A stretch of 64,000 nt of DNA from Przewalskia tangutica. Taxonomy: Eukaryota; Streptophyta; Magnoliopsida; Solanales; Solanaceae. The DNA lies in the NCBI GenBank assembly GCA_029844215.1, contig CM056721.1:134507254-134571253 (forward strand), given 5' to 3'. Position numbers and translations under genes: made by a program. The notes beneath the pieces were generated by a model. It made no database searches, was not told where the DNA came from, and worked only from the letters and a program-made list of their open reading frames with translations. Every line of letters begins with the position of its first letter. Position 1 is the stretch's first letter. Positions 1 through 11,800 of the stretch are shown piece by piece.

Positions 1-434
1 CCATTCAGAAAGTAAGTCCCCAAGTGGTTATATATTTACACTTGGTGGAGCGTCGATATCTTGGAAATCATCAAAGCAAACGGTGAATACGCGATCAACT
101 ATGGAGCGAGTTCAGAGCTCGATAAACTGCCGAAGAGGCAGAATGACTCAGAAACTTCCTAGAATGTGTTCTGTTGTGGACAAAGCATGTGACGGCCATT
201 TGCATACATTGTGATAGTATGGTTGCCCTGACGAAGGCAAATAATCAAATATACAATGGCAAATCGATGCATATAAGGCGACGTCATAATACAATACGAA
301 GCTTGCTGAAGAATGAAATTATTTCCATTGATTATGTAAAGTCAAAAGACAATATAGCGGATCCTTTGACAAAAGACCTTAACAGAGAGCAAGTCGTATC
401 TACATCGAGAGGAATGAGCTTAAAGCCAATATAA
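1..434 (+). pseudogene. copia RNase H C-terminal fragment
   Basis: Translation gives the end of a copia RNase H domain. SISWKSSKQTVNTRSTME occurs near 50-110 and IHCDSMVALTKANNQIYNG in the open stretch from 174, followed by HIRRRHNTIRSLL and IADPLTKDL, the usual C-terminal signature. The reading frame is broken between about 110 and 174 compared with copy B (10209-10856), where the same region is open. It is not a host gene. Confidence 0.85.
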
Positions 435-1030
435 TGAGTCGTTAACTAGCGGAAACCTAACCTATCAGAATTGGAGATCCCATGGTTTAGGTTCAATAGG
501 AAACTAGGTGGGGAAGACTCAAGGAGCATAAAACACACATATGCTAATTCATATGGTATACTAAGTGTGTTAATCCGTTGACGATTAAGGGATGAATATT
601 ATTCTTAATAATACTAAAAGTTTTTATGGTGGGATAGTACGGACTATTCTTGTTTGGTATTACCTATATGAGATTGATGTGGGATCGCATATGGGAGAAC
701 CGATATGACTACGTTCTCTAGAAAGTCTCATGAAGAAGGAGTTGTTCACGATCAAAATAAACACAACCGTAAGAATTGAAATATGTTGAGATGATGTGTG
801 TGATACTTGTTGTCTCAGTTTACTACAAAACGTGAATAGTTCAAGACATCGTTCACTATTTCACAAGTAGATCCGATAAGTACTCACTACGAACAGTTCA
901 AGTCCAAAAGACATTGTTTCTGATGCATGTCATAACACGTTTTACAGAAATAACGATAAGTTCCTCTTTATCTTATTTTCTATCCACATGTGGGGTATTA
1001 TTAGATGTGTGAATAGAAAATGTTGGGTAT

Positions 1031-1720
1031 TGTTGGAACTTGGTTGGAATAAGAAAAATAAGTGATCGAAAAAATCTGGAAAAAAATGGACTGCCGCCAC
1101 GATGAACAAGATGAATTGAGCACAGCCAAATGAAACTTCAGAGAGGTTTGCAGGAATTTGTGGCCGCGCAGAGAGGCGAGTCGCTGGCGCTGTGGTCACG
1201 CGGCACCGTGGCGCAGAGCCGCGGCGCTTCGCAACGGTAAATTCCAGATTTTAACCAAAAGTTGTATCTCTTCACATAAAATCACAACTTTTGGGTGAAA
1301 GGCTGCTTATGGTCGAATTTTATGCTATATAAAACATGTTGATCACTTGTTGGAAGATACACAATACATATAACATTACAATCAATCATTGAATACAATT
1401 AATGATTTAAGATTGTTGCTTGATCTTCTTCCCACAAGAATATTTCTGAAAAACACATAAAGTAAATTCGTCAGGGGTGAAGTTCTTGTGCGAGAACTCT
1501 CACCTAGATAGTTGTATCCTCTAGACAGACGTCCGAAGAACTACAGCACAAGTGGGGACGAATTTTTGTCTTAAGACATTGCATCAAGCAGGCCTCCATC
1601 TACATCAAATCAGTACGTGTTTAAGTATTTGTTGTACTAATTGTTGTTGATTTCAAGTTATATTGAATTATTATTATATTATAGTGTTTGTCCTTTGGTG
1701 AGTGTAGATTGACAATAACA
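1031..1720 (+). repeat. 3' LTR of copia copy A
   Basis: The LTR starts tgttggaact and ends gacaataaca, matching the TGTTGGAAC...TTCTAACA ends defined by the target duplication of copy B. It contains the GC-rich block with gccgcggcgc near 1220, a TATA-like tatataaaa near 1325, and a conserved stretch near 1470-1620. It is about 690 bp and is diverged from the copy B LTRs. Confidence 0.8.
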
Positions 1721-1954
1721 ACTTCTAACTCCCAATCTGTACATTTATATACATGTCTTGTTAAAACGGTTGACATCCATGTGGTAGCTTAGTACACTAA
1801 ATCATTTCATTAAGTAAAAAATAAGAAATTTGAAGTTAGTACTATATTAAATATAAAAAAATGTGATTCATTGAGAATTGATTTAAAAAAATATATCACA
1901 TAAAATATGACGGAGGTTACGAAAGAGAAATATAATAACTTTGTTAAAGAAAAT

Positions 1955-2235
1955 GCATAATACATAAGCAAGGTCTCAAACTTGACATTAGCTGACAAGT
2001 ACATCCTTCAATTTTGGATGTGCACAAGTAGACTTCTCAACTTGTATAAAGTTGAACACGTAAACACAAATATTGACGTGACACATAAATTTTGAAGTTG
2101 TCTGGATAGTCATTTTGTAAGTTGGAGTGTTCAATTGACAAAGTGGGAACAAGTTGAAATGTTTGCGCAAACACAAAATTAGAGGACATACTTGTCAGCT
2201 GAGACTAAGTTTGAAGGTCCGTTTATGTATTATAC
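1955..2235. repeat. MITE / foldback with ~46-bp inverted termini
   Basis: The two ends are inverted copies of each other. The inner arms agctgacaagta (1990-2001) and tacttgtcagct (2189-2200) are perfect, and the similarity runs outward with mismatches to about 1955 and 2235. The interior is AT-rich without an open frame. It lies in the 3' flank of the dehydrogenase gene. The superfamily was not determined, and no clear target duplication is seen. Confidence 0.6.
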
Positions 2236-2807
2236 CTAAAGCAAATGTTATCAAAGTTATGCAACAAGTAGCCCTTCATAGCCCTTGTTTAGGAGTAAAA
2301 TGCGATCTCTCCTCTTCATAGCCTTTGTTTAACACAACACAGCAACAAGTAAAGGTAAGCTGGTAAGAGAAGTATAATCACTTTAATTGTTACAGAAAAA
2401 CGTTTATTTTTCGATATCAAACACTGAATGGAAACCAAGAAAAACCTTTTAAAATTTATCTACCAATATTCATAAGTATAAAACACTCTGAACCCACTTG
2501 GGAAAGGAAATCAAGTTTTTTTTTTTTCTAATAATCTTCTTAAGTAGAAAATTGCTTCCTTGCGTCAGAGAAATGCTTATAACAAATGTGTGGAAATTCC
2601 AATAGCAGCGAATATCAATTTTGGCAATAGATGAGTAATGGTACAATACAACACAAAAATCGAGCTAAGATTTTAAGTTTATGAGACCTGAATTCTAGAA
2701 AACGCAGCTTATCAATTCTAGATAAATTAGTTATACATATTAAGTAGATTTTTAACACAAATGCAAGGTGTGGGCAAAAGTTACTAATTTCTGCTTAGCC
2801 CGATTGT
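2236..2807. other. 3' flank of dehydrogenase gene, no gene seen
   Basis: This is AT-rich sequence downstream of the minus-strand gene's stop codon. It includes a short imperfect direct repeat around 2270-2325 (agcccttcatagccctt and similar) and a poly-T run near 2516. It probably contains the 3' UTR and polyadenylation signals of the dehydrogenase, but I could not fix a poly(A) site. Confidence 0.4.
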
Positions 2808-5800
2808 TTAGATGTGGAGGAAGTTCCTTTCCATCAGGCTTTCAACAGTATCCTTCACGCTCAACTCAAGAGGTGTGAATTTGACTCCTAAACCCTTTGC
2901 TCTTTCACTGGATACTTGGAAGTGAGGAGTAAGAGGCAATCCATCTTCAAAACTGCACCCAAATTTAAGAATTATGAATACCTCAAATTGCTTTAAATAG
3001 AACAAAAGATTCTTAATTAATAGAAGATCACTTAAGCTTAAAGAAGCAAAACATGGTCCAATTATAAGCCAGTGTCTAAATAGTCCACTTCTAAGAGTAG
3101 TTGGAGATACCAAATAATTATTGGATTTCAGTTAGATGAATTGATAGTGTAGTATGAGGCGGAGTGTTGGCCAGTCAAGACTTCGTACATCCAAAAGATG
3201 AAAGTTGTGGAGATGAGGATGCTGAGATGGATGTGTGGGCATACAATGAGGGACATGATTCGAAATGATGATATACAGGACAGAGTGAGAGTGGCCTAGG
3301 TGGAGGATAAGATGTGGAAAGCGAGGTTGAGATGGTTCGGGCATGTGCAGAGGAAAGACACAAATGCCACAGTGCGGAGGTTGGCTACTGACGGGTTCAG
3401 GAGGGGCAGAGGTAGACCGAAGAAGTATTGGGGAAAGGTGATTAAACGGGATATGGCGCAGGGACAACTTACTGAGGACATGATCTTAGATAAGGGGTTG
3501 TGGAGGACACGAATTAGAGTAGAAGGGTAGAAGGGTAGTAGGTAGTCGAGCGTAGTCCTACTTACGCTTATAAATTGATAGTTCTAGTGTCATTATTGTA
3601 GGTCTGCTTAGTCTATCATACTAGTAGGCGCAGTATTGATTTATAGTCCCTTGTCATTTTATTTCTGCTACTATGTGTTTTTTAGTGTACTTTGTTTATC
3701 TTGTTTACCTGCGTTAGTTACTGCTTCTTTTTCCATAATGCTTTAAATTTCTTGTCCGGGTCTGACCGTTTCTCCTGCTTTGCTTGTGCTTATGTTTTGT
3801 CTTGAGCCGAGGGTCCAGTCGCTCTACCTACCAAGATAGAGGTAAGGTTTGCATACACTCTACCCTCCCCAGACCCCACGTTGTGGAATTTCACTGGGTA
3901 TGTTGTTCTTGTTAACTGATAGTGTAAAGATTACTTATTTTTTATCAGTAAAAGATATTATTATTGATTGTCAGCATTAAGAAAATGTTGAGCAGTATGT
4001 ACAGCTAGCGACAATTACATATTTGTGATGCGCTAAAAAAAATCGACCAAACTTCTACTGTTCTACATCTCTAATTGAAGACATGTTGCAGCAAAAGGAA
4101 AAAGTAAGGAGATACATTTGGATTTAACTACAATTACAGATTCACTTTTGCTCCTAAAAATCCTAGCCTTTCTTTCCTTCCAAGTAAGGCAATAGTGTAA
4201 AAAAATTCTACACTAGCAGTGTAGCATTTACCATTCCAACTAGGTTATCAATTAATGCTTATCATAAAGATTTACTTGGAATTACCTAAGGGATCTTGAT
4301 TGTATTAAGTATTTCTTTACACTGGCAGCGCATAGAACTTAAACCATAACTATTCATATTTCTATAGAAAAGGGCAGGTAGACCGGTTCACAAAGCAATG
4401 ACAACTGTGCAATCGACATATTACTTCATCATATCTGGAAGCTTGATGGCTTAAACTTTCTATTTAACCAGGAGAGTGAAGGAACACCACACAAGAAGCT
4501 TGAATATCAGCCTTGATTCTACTTGGTATGGAAAGAGCAAGAGTTCAATATGAGGTGTAAAAGTGATACACAAGTAAGTCCAATACCACAAAAATTATAC
4601 ACAAGCTAAAGCAACCAAAAATTAACTACTTATGTCCATAACTATCCTACTTTCTCTTAGGATTGTTTTCAAAATTGTCCTGCATTTCCTAAAATGAAAA
4701 CTTTTACTACGTCAATACCTTTACAATATCATATTATTGACAGCATAACATGAGATCCATTTTATTTACAGTACTAAAAATTCTTTAAAATGCGTAATTT
4801 GATCGTCCATACAAATGGAGTGAAACTTCAACTCTCACCTTAACGCACTATCGAAAGAGCACTCGAGTTTATGAAGGAGCGACAGAACCTTGTTATGTTT
4901 ATCCTTTTCAAAACTTTTACTTAGTAACTGTAAACTTGTTAAATCTCTTCTGCCTATCTTGTTCTCCTATTTTGATTTCTCAAATCTGTTAAATGTTAGC
5001 AAGATTCAACTTTAAATATTAGTTGTCCTAGAGAAAGGGTGCAATTGATGATTTTTCTCTGCTGAAAAGAAGATAGTAATGAAAGCTAACCAGTATGAAG
5101 AAAATTATAACTGTGATATTGGCAATACTTACTTCTCAGGGAGAGTGATGGAAGGGTAAAGCTTTTGTACAATCTTCAAAACCAAAGAAGAGTATCCATT
5201 TACCCCAACTAAACAATATCTTCCATTTGCTGAAGGAAATTCAAATGCTAGAATATGTGCATTAGCGACATCCCTAACATCGACAAATCTATATATTCCA
5301 CCAGACCATGCTTCTTTTCCTTCATCAAATAAAGACATTGTGTCAAACTTCAGTACTATTTATTTTCAAAAGCTTTATTTGAACCCCAAACAAGGAGAAA
5401 ACCCAAAAAATAAAAATGCATAAGGACCTTTGTATAGTAACTAAATAAAGTGAGTTGTCTACATATCAATTGAGCCGGCCATATTTCAAACTATTTCACC
5501 ACCAAATGTATATCTAATTCGTTTGGCCAGACAAAACTTCTAAAGCTTTAGCAAAAGCTTTTTGAAGCAACTTATTTGGTTAAGTTTATCAGGAAAGTAT
5601 TCTTTTGAAACTTCTTGGGGGCAGATGTTTGTTTTAGTACACTTTTTCTCGACCAAAGAGCGTTTCCATGTATGCCTTTTGCATGCTTGAAAACCAGAGG
5701 GGAGACAGAATGTATTTACACCAAGTCCACACCCTTGGAGTTCTGTGCCAACTTACTTAAAAATTAAAATATTGCCTCAGCTTGACCATCCCTTTACCAA

Positions 5801-8800
5801 CTAATATTTTCCTAGACAAGGTGAATTGGTCCTCCTAAAAGTTTCATCCATGAAGGGTGTGATGAGTTCTGTTAAAAAGGGCATGTTGAGCCTGAGGTAT
5901 ATTGGTTGGTTTGAAATCTTTAAGAAGGTTGGGACGGTAGGCTATAGACTGCCTTAGAAGGTTTAGAAGCGACTTTAGCAGGCATTTACCAAACTTACAC
6001 CATTACATTCACAACTATCTGTTTTTTGTTCCAGAGTTATTTTGCGCGATATAGAGTAGAAAATGTTAAGAGATTAAAAAAAGGGCAGCCCGGTGCACTA
6101 AGCTCCCGCTATGTGTTGGAACTTGTATGGAATAAAGAAGAAATAAGTGATCAAAATGGCTTCGGATTTTTTGCCGAAGCGCCGCGACGCCTCTCGTCCA
6201 GTGAGCAACAATAATTTACCGTGACGAGCGCCGCAGCCTGATTGGCAGTGAGCTACTGGAATTCCGAAAATGAATTAGGGCCGCGGCGCTTGAGCATCGG
6301 TAATTTTCTGAAAATTTCCAAAAGTTGTGTCTCTTCCCTATAGTCACAACCTTTGGTGGGAAAGGCTGCAATGGTCGAAAATATCTCTTTATAAAGGTGA
6401 TGATCACTTGGTTGAAGAGATAATCAACATAGAACTAACTACAATCAATCATTTAACATAATTAATGATTTGAGATTGTGGCTTATTCTTCTTCTTCTCC
6501 TTCATAAATATTTCTGAAGAACACATAAAGTAAATTCGCCAGGGGTGAAGTTCTTGTGCTAGAACTTTCACCTAGATAGTTGTATCCTCAAGATAGACGT
6601 CCGAAGAACTACAACACAAGTGGGGACAAATTTCTGTCTTAGGACACTGCGACAGCAGGCCTCTATCTACATCAAGTAAGTGTTGTTTTATATTTGCTGA
6701 AATTTCATTGTTAATTTGAATTTCAATTGAGTTATTATTATACAATTGTGATTGTCTATTAAAGATCCTAGATTGGTTCTAACGATCTAAGATAGATATT
6801 TCAGAAAAAATCAATTTTCTGATTGTTTGCAAAATTTTCAGAGAATCATTTTCCTGATTTGCAAAGATGGATCAATCTGGATAGTCAATGGTGAAAAACT
6901 ATGTTGAGAAACCTGAGAAATTCAAAGGTTCTGATTTCAAACGCTGGCAACAAAAGATGTTGTTCTATTTAATAACTCTTCATGTGGCAAACGTGTTGAC
7001 TGTTAAGGCTCCTATGGCATTTCCAGAAGGAGGAGGGGAGAATGCTCCGACTGATGAGAAGAAGGCTGAAAATCTGAAGGCAATTCAAACTTGGGAAAGT
7101 CATGAGTTTCTTTGTAGAAACTATATTTTCAATGCCTTGGATGATTTTCTCTATGATATCTACTCCACGTTTAGAACAACACGAGAGTTGTGGCAGTCAC
7201 CGGAGAACAAGTACAAAACTGAGCTTGCTTGTTTCAAGAAGTTCGTCATCGGCAAGTTTCTGAACTTTAAGATGAGCGATGCCAAGTCTGTTGTCAAGCA
7301 AGTGGAGGAACTCCAAGTCATTGTTCAACGAGTTAGAGGTTGAAGGTATGAGCCTTAACCCGAATCTCCTTGTTGGTGCTATTATTGAGAAATTACCTCC
7401 TTCATGGAAGAATTTTAAAGTTTATCTTTAGCATCTAACCGAGGAAATGAATTTTGAGCAATTGGTTCTGAAAATTCGAGTTGAAGAGGATAACCGGAAG
7501 AATGAGAAGGCAGATGTTGTTTCATTGGAGCCTAATGCCAGTATGGTTGAAGGCAATGCTTTCTAAGGCCAAGTTTCAGAAAGGCAAGGACAAATTTGTT
7601 GGTGGCAAACCATCTTTTGCAACCGGGAGGAATGCACTCGCCCCACAAAGGACCAATGCATTCAAGAAACCACAACCAGGACTATGTTGGGTATGTGGCA
7701 AACCTGGGCACAGAGCAAAAAATTGTCGCCTTCGAAAGAATCAAGGTGGTGGTGTTGGAGGTTCGAGTAATGTCAACCAATCCAACCGGGCTGAAACTAA
7801 AAACCAATTCATTGGGGTTGTGGCTGCTCAAGCAAATCTGGTTACAAATTCAACCGATTGGTGGATGGATACGGGTGCTACAATGCACGTATGTTCTGAA
7901 AAGGATATGTTTTCATCCTACCAGGCCATCAAGGATGGAGAACCATCGTTCGTAGGGAATACTGCTTCAGTGAAAGTGGAAGGGAAAGGGAAGGTGACTT
8001 TACAACTCACTTCCGGGAATGACCTTGTGCTTACTAATGTGTTGCACGTGCCCGAAATTTGTAAGAATTTGATTTCTAGGCCTGTTCTTAGTAACAAGGG
8101 CTTCAAAATTGTATTTGAATCTGACAAATTTGTACTCACCAAGGGTGTGATGTATGTAGGGAAGGGTTACCTCAGTGAGGGACTCTTCAAACTATCTATG
8201 CAATTGTCATTGTTAATGAAAATGCAGGCACTAGCGCTGCTTCTATGTATATGGTTGATTCCCCTTCATTATGACATTCACGATTAAGCCATGTTAATTA
8301 TCGCTCTCTACTAAGAATGGTAAAGTTAGGCATGTTGTTAAAATGCTCTATGAACAAAATAACTAAATGTGGAGTTTGCATAGAGTCAAAATATGCAAGT
8401 CATCCTCATAAATCTGTTGTGAAATCAAATGAAGTGTTTGGTTTAATTCATAGTGATTTGTGTGATTACCAAGCAACCCTATCTCATGGAGGAAAGAATT
8501 ATTATATATCATTCATAGATGATTGCAGTAAATTTTGTTATGTATACTTAATACATACCAAAGATGAGGCTTTAAATATGTTAAAAACATACAAAGCGGT
8601 AGTGGAAAACCAACTGGACAAGAGAATTAAAATTCTAAGGTCCGATAGAGGTGGTGAATATCAATCAAATGAGTTCAAAGAATTTTGTTCTACTCATGGT
8701 ATAGTTTATCAAACCACTGCACCATATACTCCAAAACCAAATGGAGTTGCCGAACGAAAGAATAGAACATTGAAGAATATGATAAATTCGATGGTGATTA

Positions 8801-11800
8801 GTTCGGGAGTACCTCTTAGTTTATGGGGAGAGGCGTTACTTACTGCAAATATGATACTAAATAAAATTCCTCATAAGAAAAATGATCAATCTCCTTATGA
8901 GTTATGGAAACGAAGATTGCCTACTTTAAAAAGGATGAAAGTGTGGGGTTGCCTAGCGAAAGTTCAAGTTCCCTTACCAAAGAGAACTAAACTTGGACCA
9001 AAAACGGTGGATTGCATATATATTGGCCCTGCCAACAATAGTGCAGCATATAAATTTTTGGTGTACAATTCCGATGTTGAAGGTATTCACAAAAACACAC
9101 TTATGGAATCTGCTGAAACATAATTTTTTGAGGATATTTTTCCTTACAAAGACAAGGATAAAAGTGTTCCTAATCATAAGAAGAGGACACTGCCTCAAGA
9201 TGAGTCAAACCAAACACTCAAAACGATGATAATCTTACTTCATCTGTTCAAGAAAATTCTGAACCAAGGAGAAGTAAACGTATGAAAACTGCCAAAGATT
9301 TTGGACCGGATTTTATGACTTTTTCCGTTGAAGGAGAACTTCAAACATAAGGCTGCTATGGAATCATCCGAAGCACCTTATTGGAAAGAGGCTATCCAAA
9401 GTGAGGTAGAATTCATTGTACAAAACAATACATGGAAGTTGGTTGATCTCCCTCAGGGACAAAAACCAATAGGACATAAATGGATTTTCAAACGGAAACT
9501 AAGTCCTGACAAAGCTCGTATAGTAGCTAAAAGGTTTAGACAAAAAGAAGGTGTAGATTTCTTTGATACCTACTCACCAGTATCTAGAATTACGTCTATA
9601 AGGACGTTAATTGCTATAGCAGCGATTCACAATTTGGAAATACACCAAATGGATGTGAAAACCGCATTTTTGAATGGTGAACTAGATGAAGAAATTTACA
9701 TGGAACAACCCAAAGGGTTTGTTGTTAAAGGTTAAGAAAAGAAGGTTTGTAAATTAATCAAGTCTCTATACAGACTTAAACAAGCTCCAAAGCAATGGCA
9801 TGAAAAGTTTGATAATACGTTATTATCAAATGGTTTTCAAATAAATGAATGTGACAAATGTGTCTACATTAAAGAATGTAAGAATGCATGTGTCATTATA
9901 TGCTTATATATTGATGATATGCTAATTATGAGAACAAGTAAGAATGTAATTAACTTAACTAAGAAGATGTTGCATGCCGCTTTCGATATGAAAGATATGG
10001 GAATAGCGTATGTCATTCTTGGTATTAGAATTCAAAAGAATTCTGATGGTTATATACTAACTCAATCTCATTATGTTAAAAAGGTCCTTAGAAAATCCGG
10101 ACACTATGATGATAGACCGGTTGTTACGCCATTTGATCCCGCTTGTCACCTCAAGAAGAATGAAGGTGAAAGTGTGTCTCAATTGGAGTATCACAAGTTC
10201 TTGAAAGCTTGATGTACATAATGAATTGTACAAGATCGGACTTAGCATATACAGTGAGTCGACTTAGTCGATACTCACATAATCTTGGGAAGGATCATTG
10301 GTTTGCACTAATTAGGGCACTCCGATATATCAAGCATACAATGAACTATGGGTTGCATTATACAAAATATCCTCCCGTTTTGGAAGGATATTGTGATGCT
10401 AATTGGATTTTCAACCATTCGGAAAGTAAGTCCATAAGTGGTTATGTATTTACACTTGGTAGAGCGTCGGTATCTTGGAAATCATCCAAGCAGACGGTGA
10501 ATACGCGATCAACTATGGAAGCAGAATTTGTAGCCTTGGACAAAGCTGCCGAAGAAGCAGAATGGCTCAAAAACTTCCTAGAAGGTATTCCGTTGTGGAC
10601 AAAGCTTGTGACAACCATTTGCATACATTGTGATAGTATGGTTGCCCTGGCGAGGGCAAAGAATCAAATATACAATGGCAAGTCGAGACATATAAGACGA
10701 CGTCATAATACAATACGAAGCTTGCTGAAGAATGGAATTATTTCCATTGATTATGTGAAATCAAAGGATAATATAGCGGATCCTTTGACAAAAGGCCTTA
10801 ACAGAGAGCAAGTCATATTTACATCGAGGGGAATGGGCTTAAAGTCAATACAATGAGTCATTACTTGGCGGCAACCTAACCTATCATAATTGGAGATCCC
10901 ATGATTTAGGTTAAATAGGACAACTAGTTGGGGAAGACTCAAGGAGCATAGAAAACACTCATATGCTCATTCCTATGGTGAACTAAGTGTGTTAATCCGT
11001 TGACGATTAAGGGATGAATAATATTCTTAATAATACTAAAAGCTATTATGGTGGGATAGTACGGACTATTCTTGTTTGGTATTACCTATATGAGATTGAT
11101 GTGGGGTCGCATCTGTGGGAACCGATATGGCTACGTTCTCTAGAAAATCTCACGAAGGAGTTGTTCACGACCGAAATGAACACAATCGTAAGAATTGAAA
11201 TATGTTGATATGATATGTGTGATACTTGTTGTCTTGGTTTACTACAAAACGTGAATAGTTCAAGACATTTCGTCCACTATTTCACAAAGTAGATCCGATA
11301 GGTATTCACTACGAATGGTTCAAGTACAAAAGACACATTTTCTGATGCATGTCATATCGCGTTGTTCAGAAATAACGAAAAGTTCCTTATTATCTTATTT
11401 TCTATCAAAATGTGGGGTATTGTTGATGTTTGAATAGAAAATGTGGGTATTGTTGGAACTTGTATGAAATAAAGAAGAAATAAGTGATCAAAATGACTTC
11501 AGATTTTTTGGGATTAGGGTCGCGGCGCCTCTCGTCCAGTGAGCAACAATAATTTACCGTGACGAGCGTCGCGGCGCCTGGTGGAAGGGCCGTGGCGCCT
11601 GATTGGCAGTGAGCTACTGGAATTCCGAAAATGAATTAGGGCCGCGGCACCTTGGAGCAAGAGCCGCGGCGCCGGGGGCTAGCGTCGCGGCGCTTGAGCA
11701 ACGGTAATTTTCTGAAAATTTCCAAAAGTTGTGTCTCTTCCCTATAGTGACAACGTTTGATGGGAAAGGCTGCAATGGTCGAAAATACCTCTTTATAAAG

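Larger units (their letters stand above)
1..1720 (+). mobile_element. Ty1/copia family 1, 3' part (copy A), cut by window edge
   Basis: This is the 3' end of a copia element whose 5' part lies left of the window. It holds the RNase H end (1-434), about 600 bp of untranslated 3' DNA with the purine-rich tract ggggaagactcaaggagc near 510, and an LTR from 1031. The whole stretch is collinear with 10390-12176 of the complete copy B. The insertion target duplication cannot be checked because the 5' end is missing. It lies in the 3' flank of the minus-strand dehydrogenase gene and runs antisense to it. Confidence 0.88.

Noticed and set aside
3132..3467. Minus-strand frames rich in His/Ser/Pro
   Set aside because: They are antisense to the LINE reverse-transcriptase tail, which has the real motif RGRGRPKK on the plus strand.
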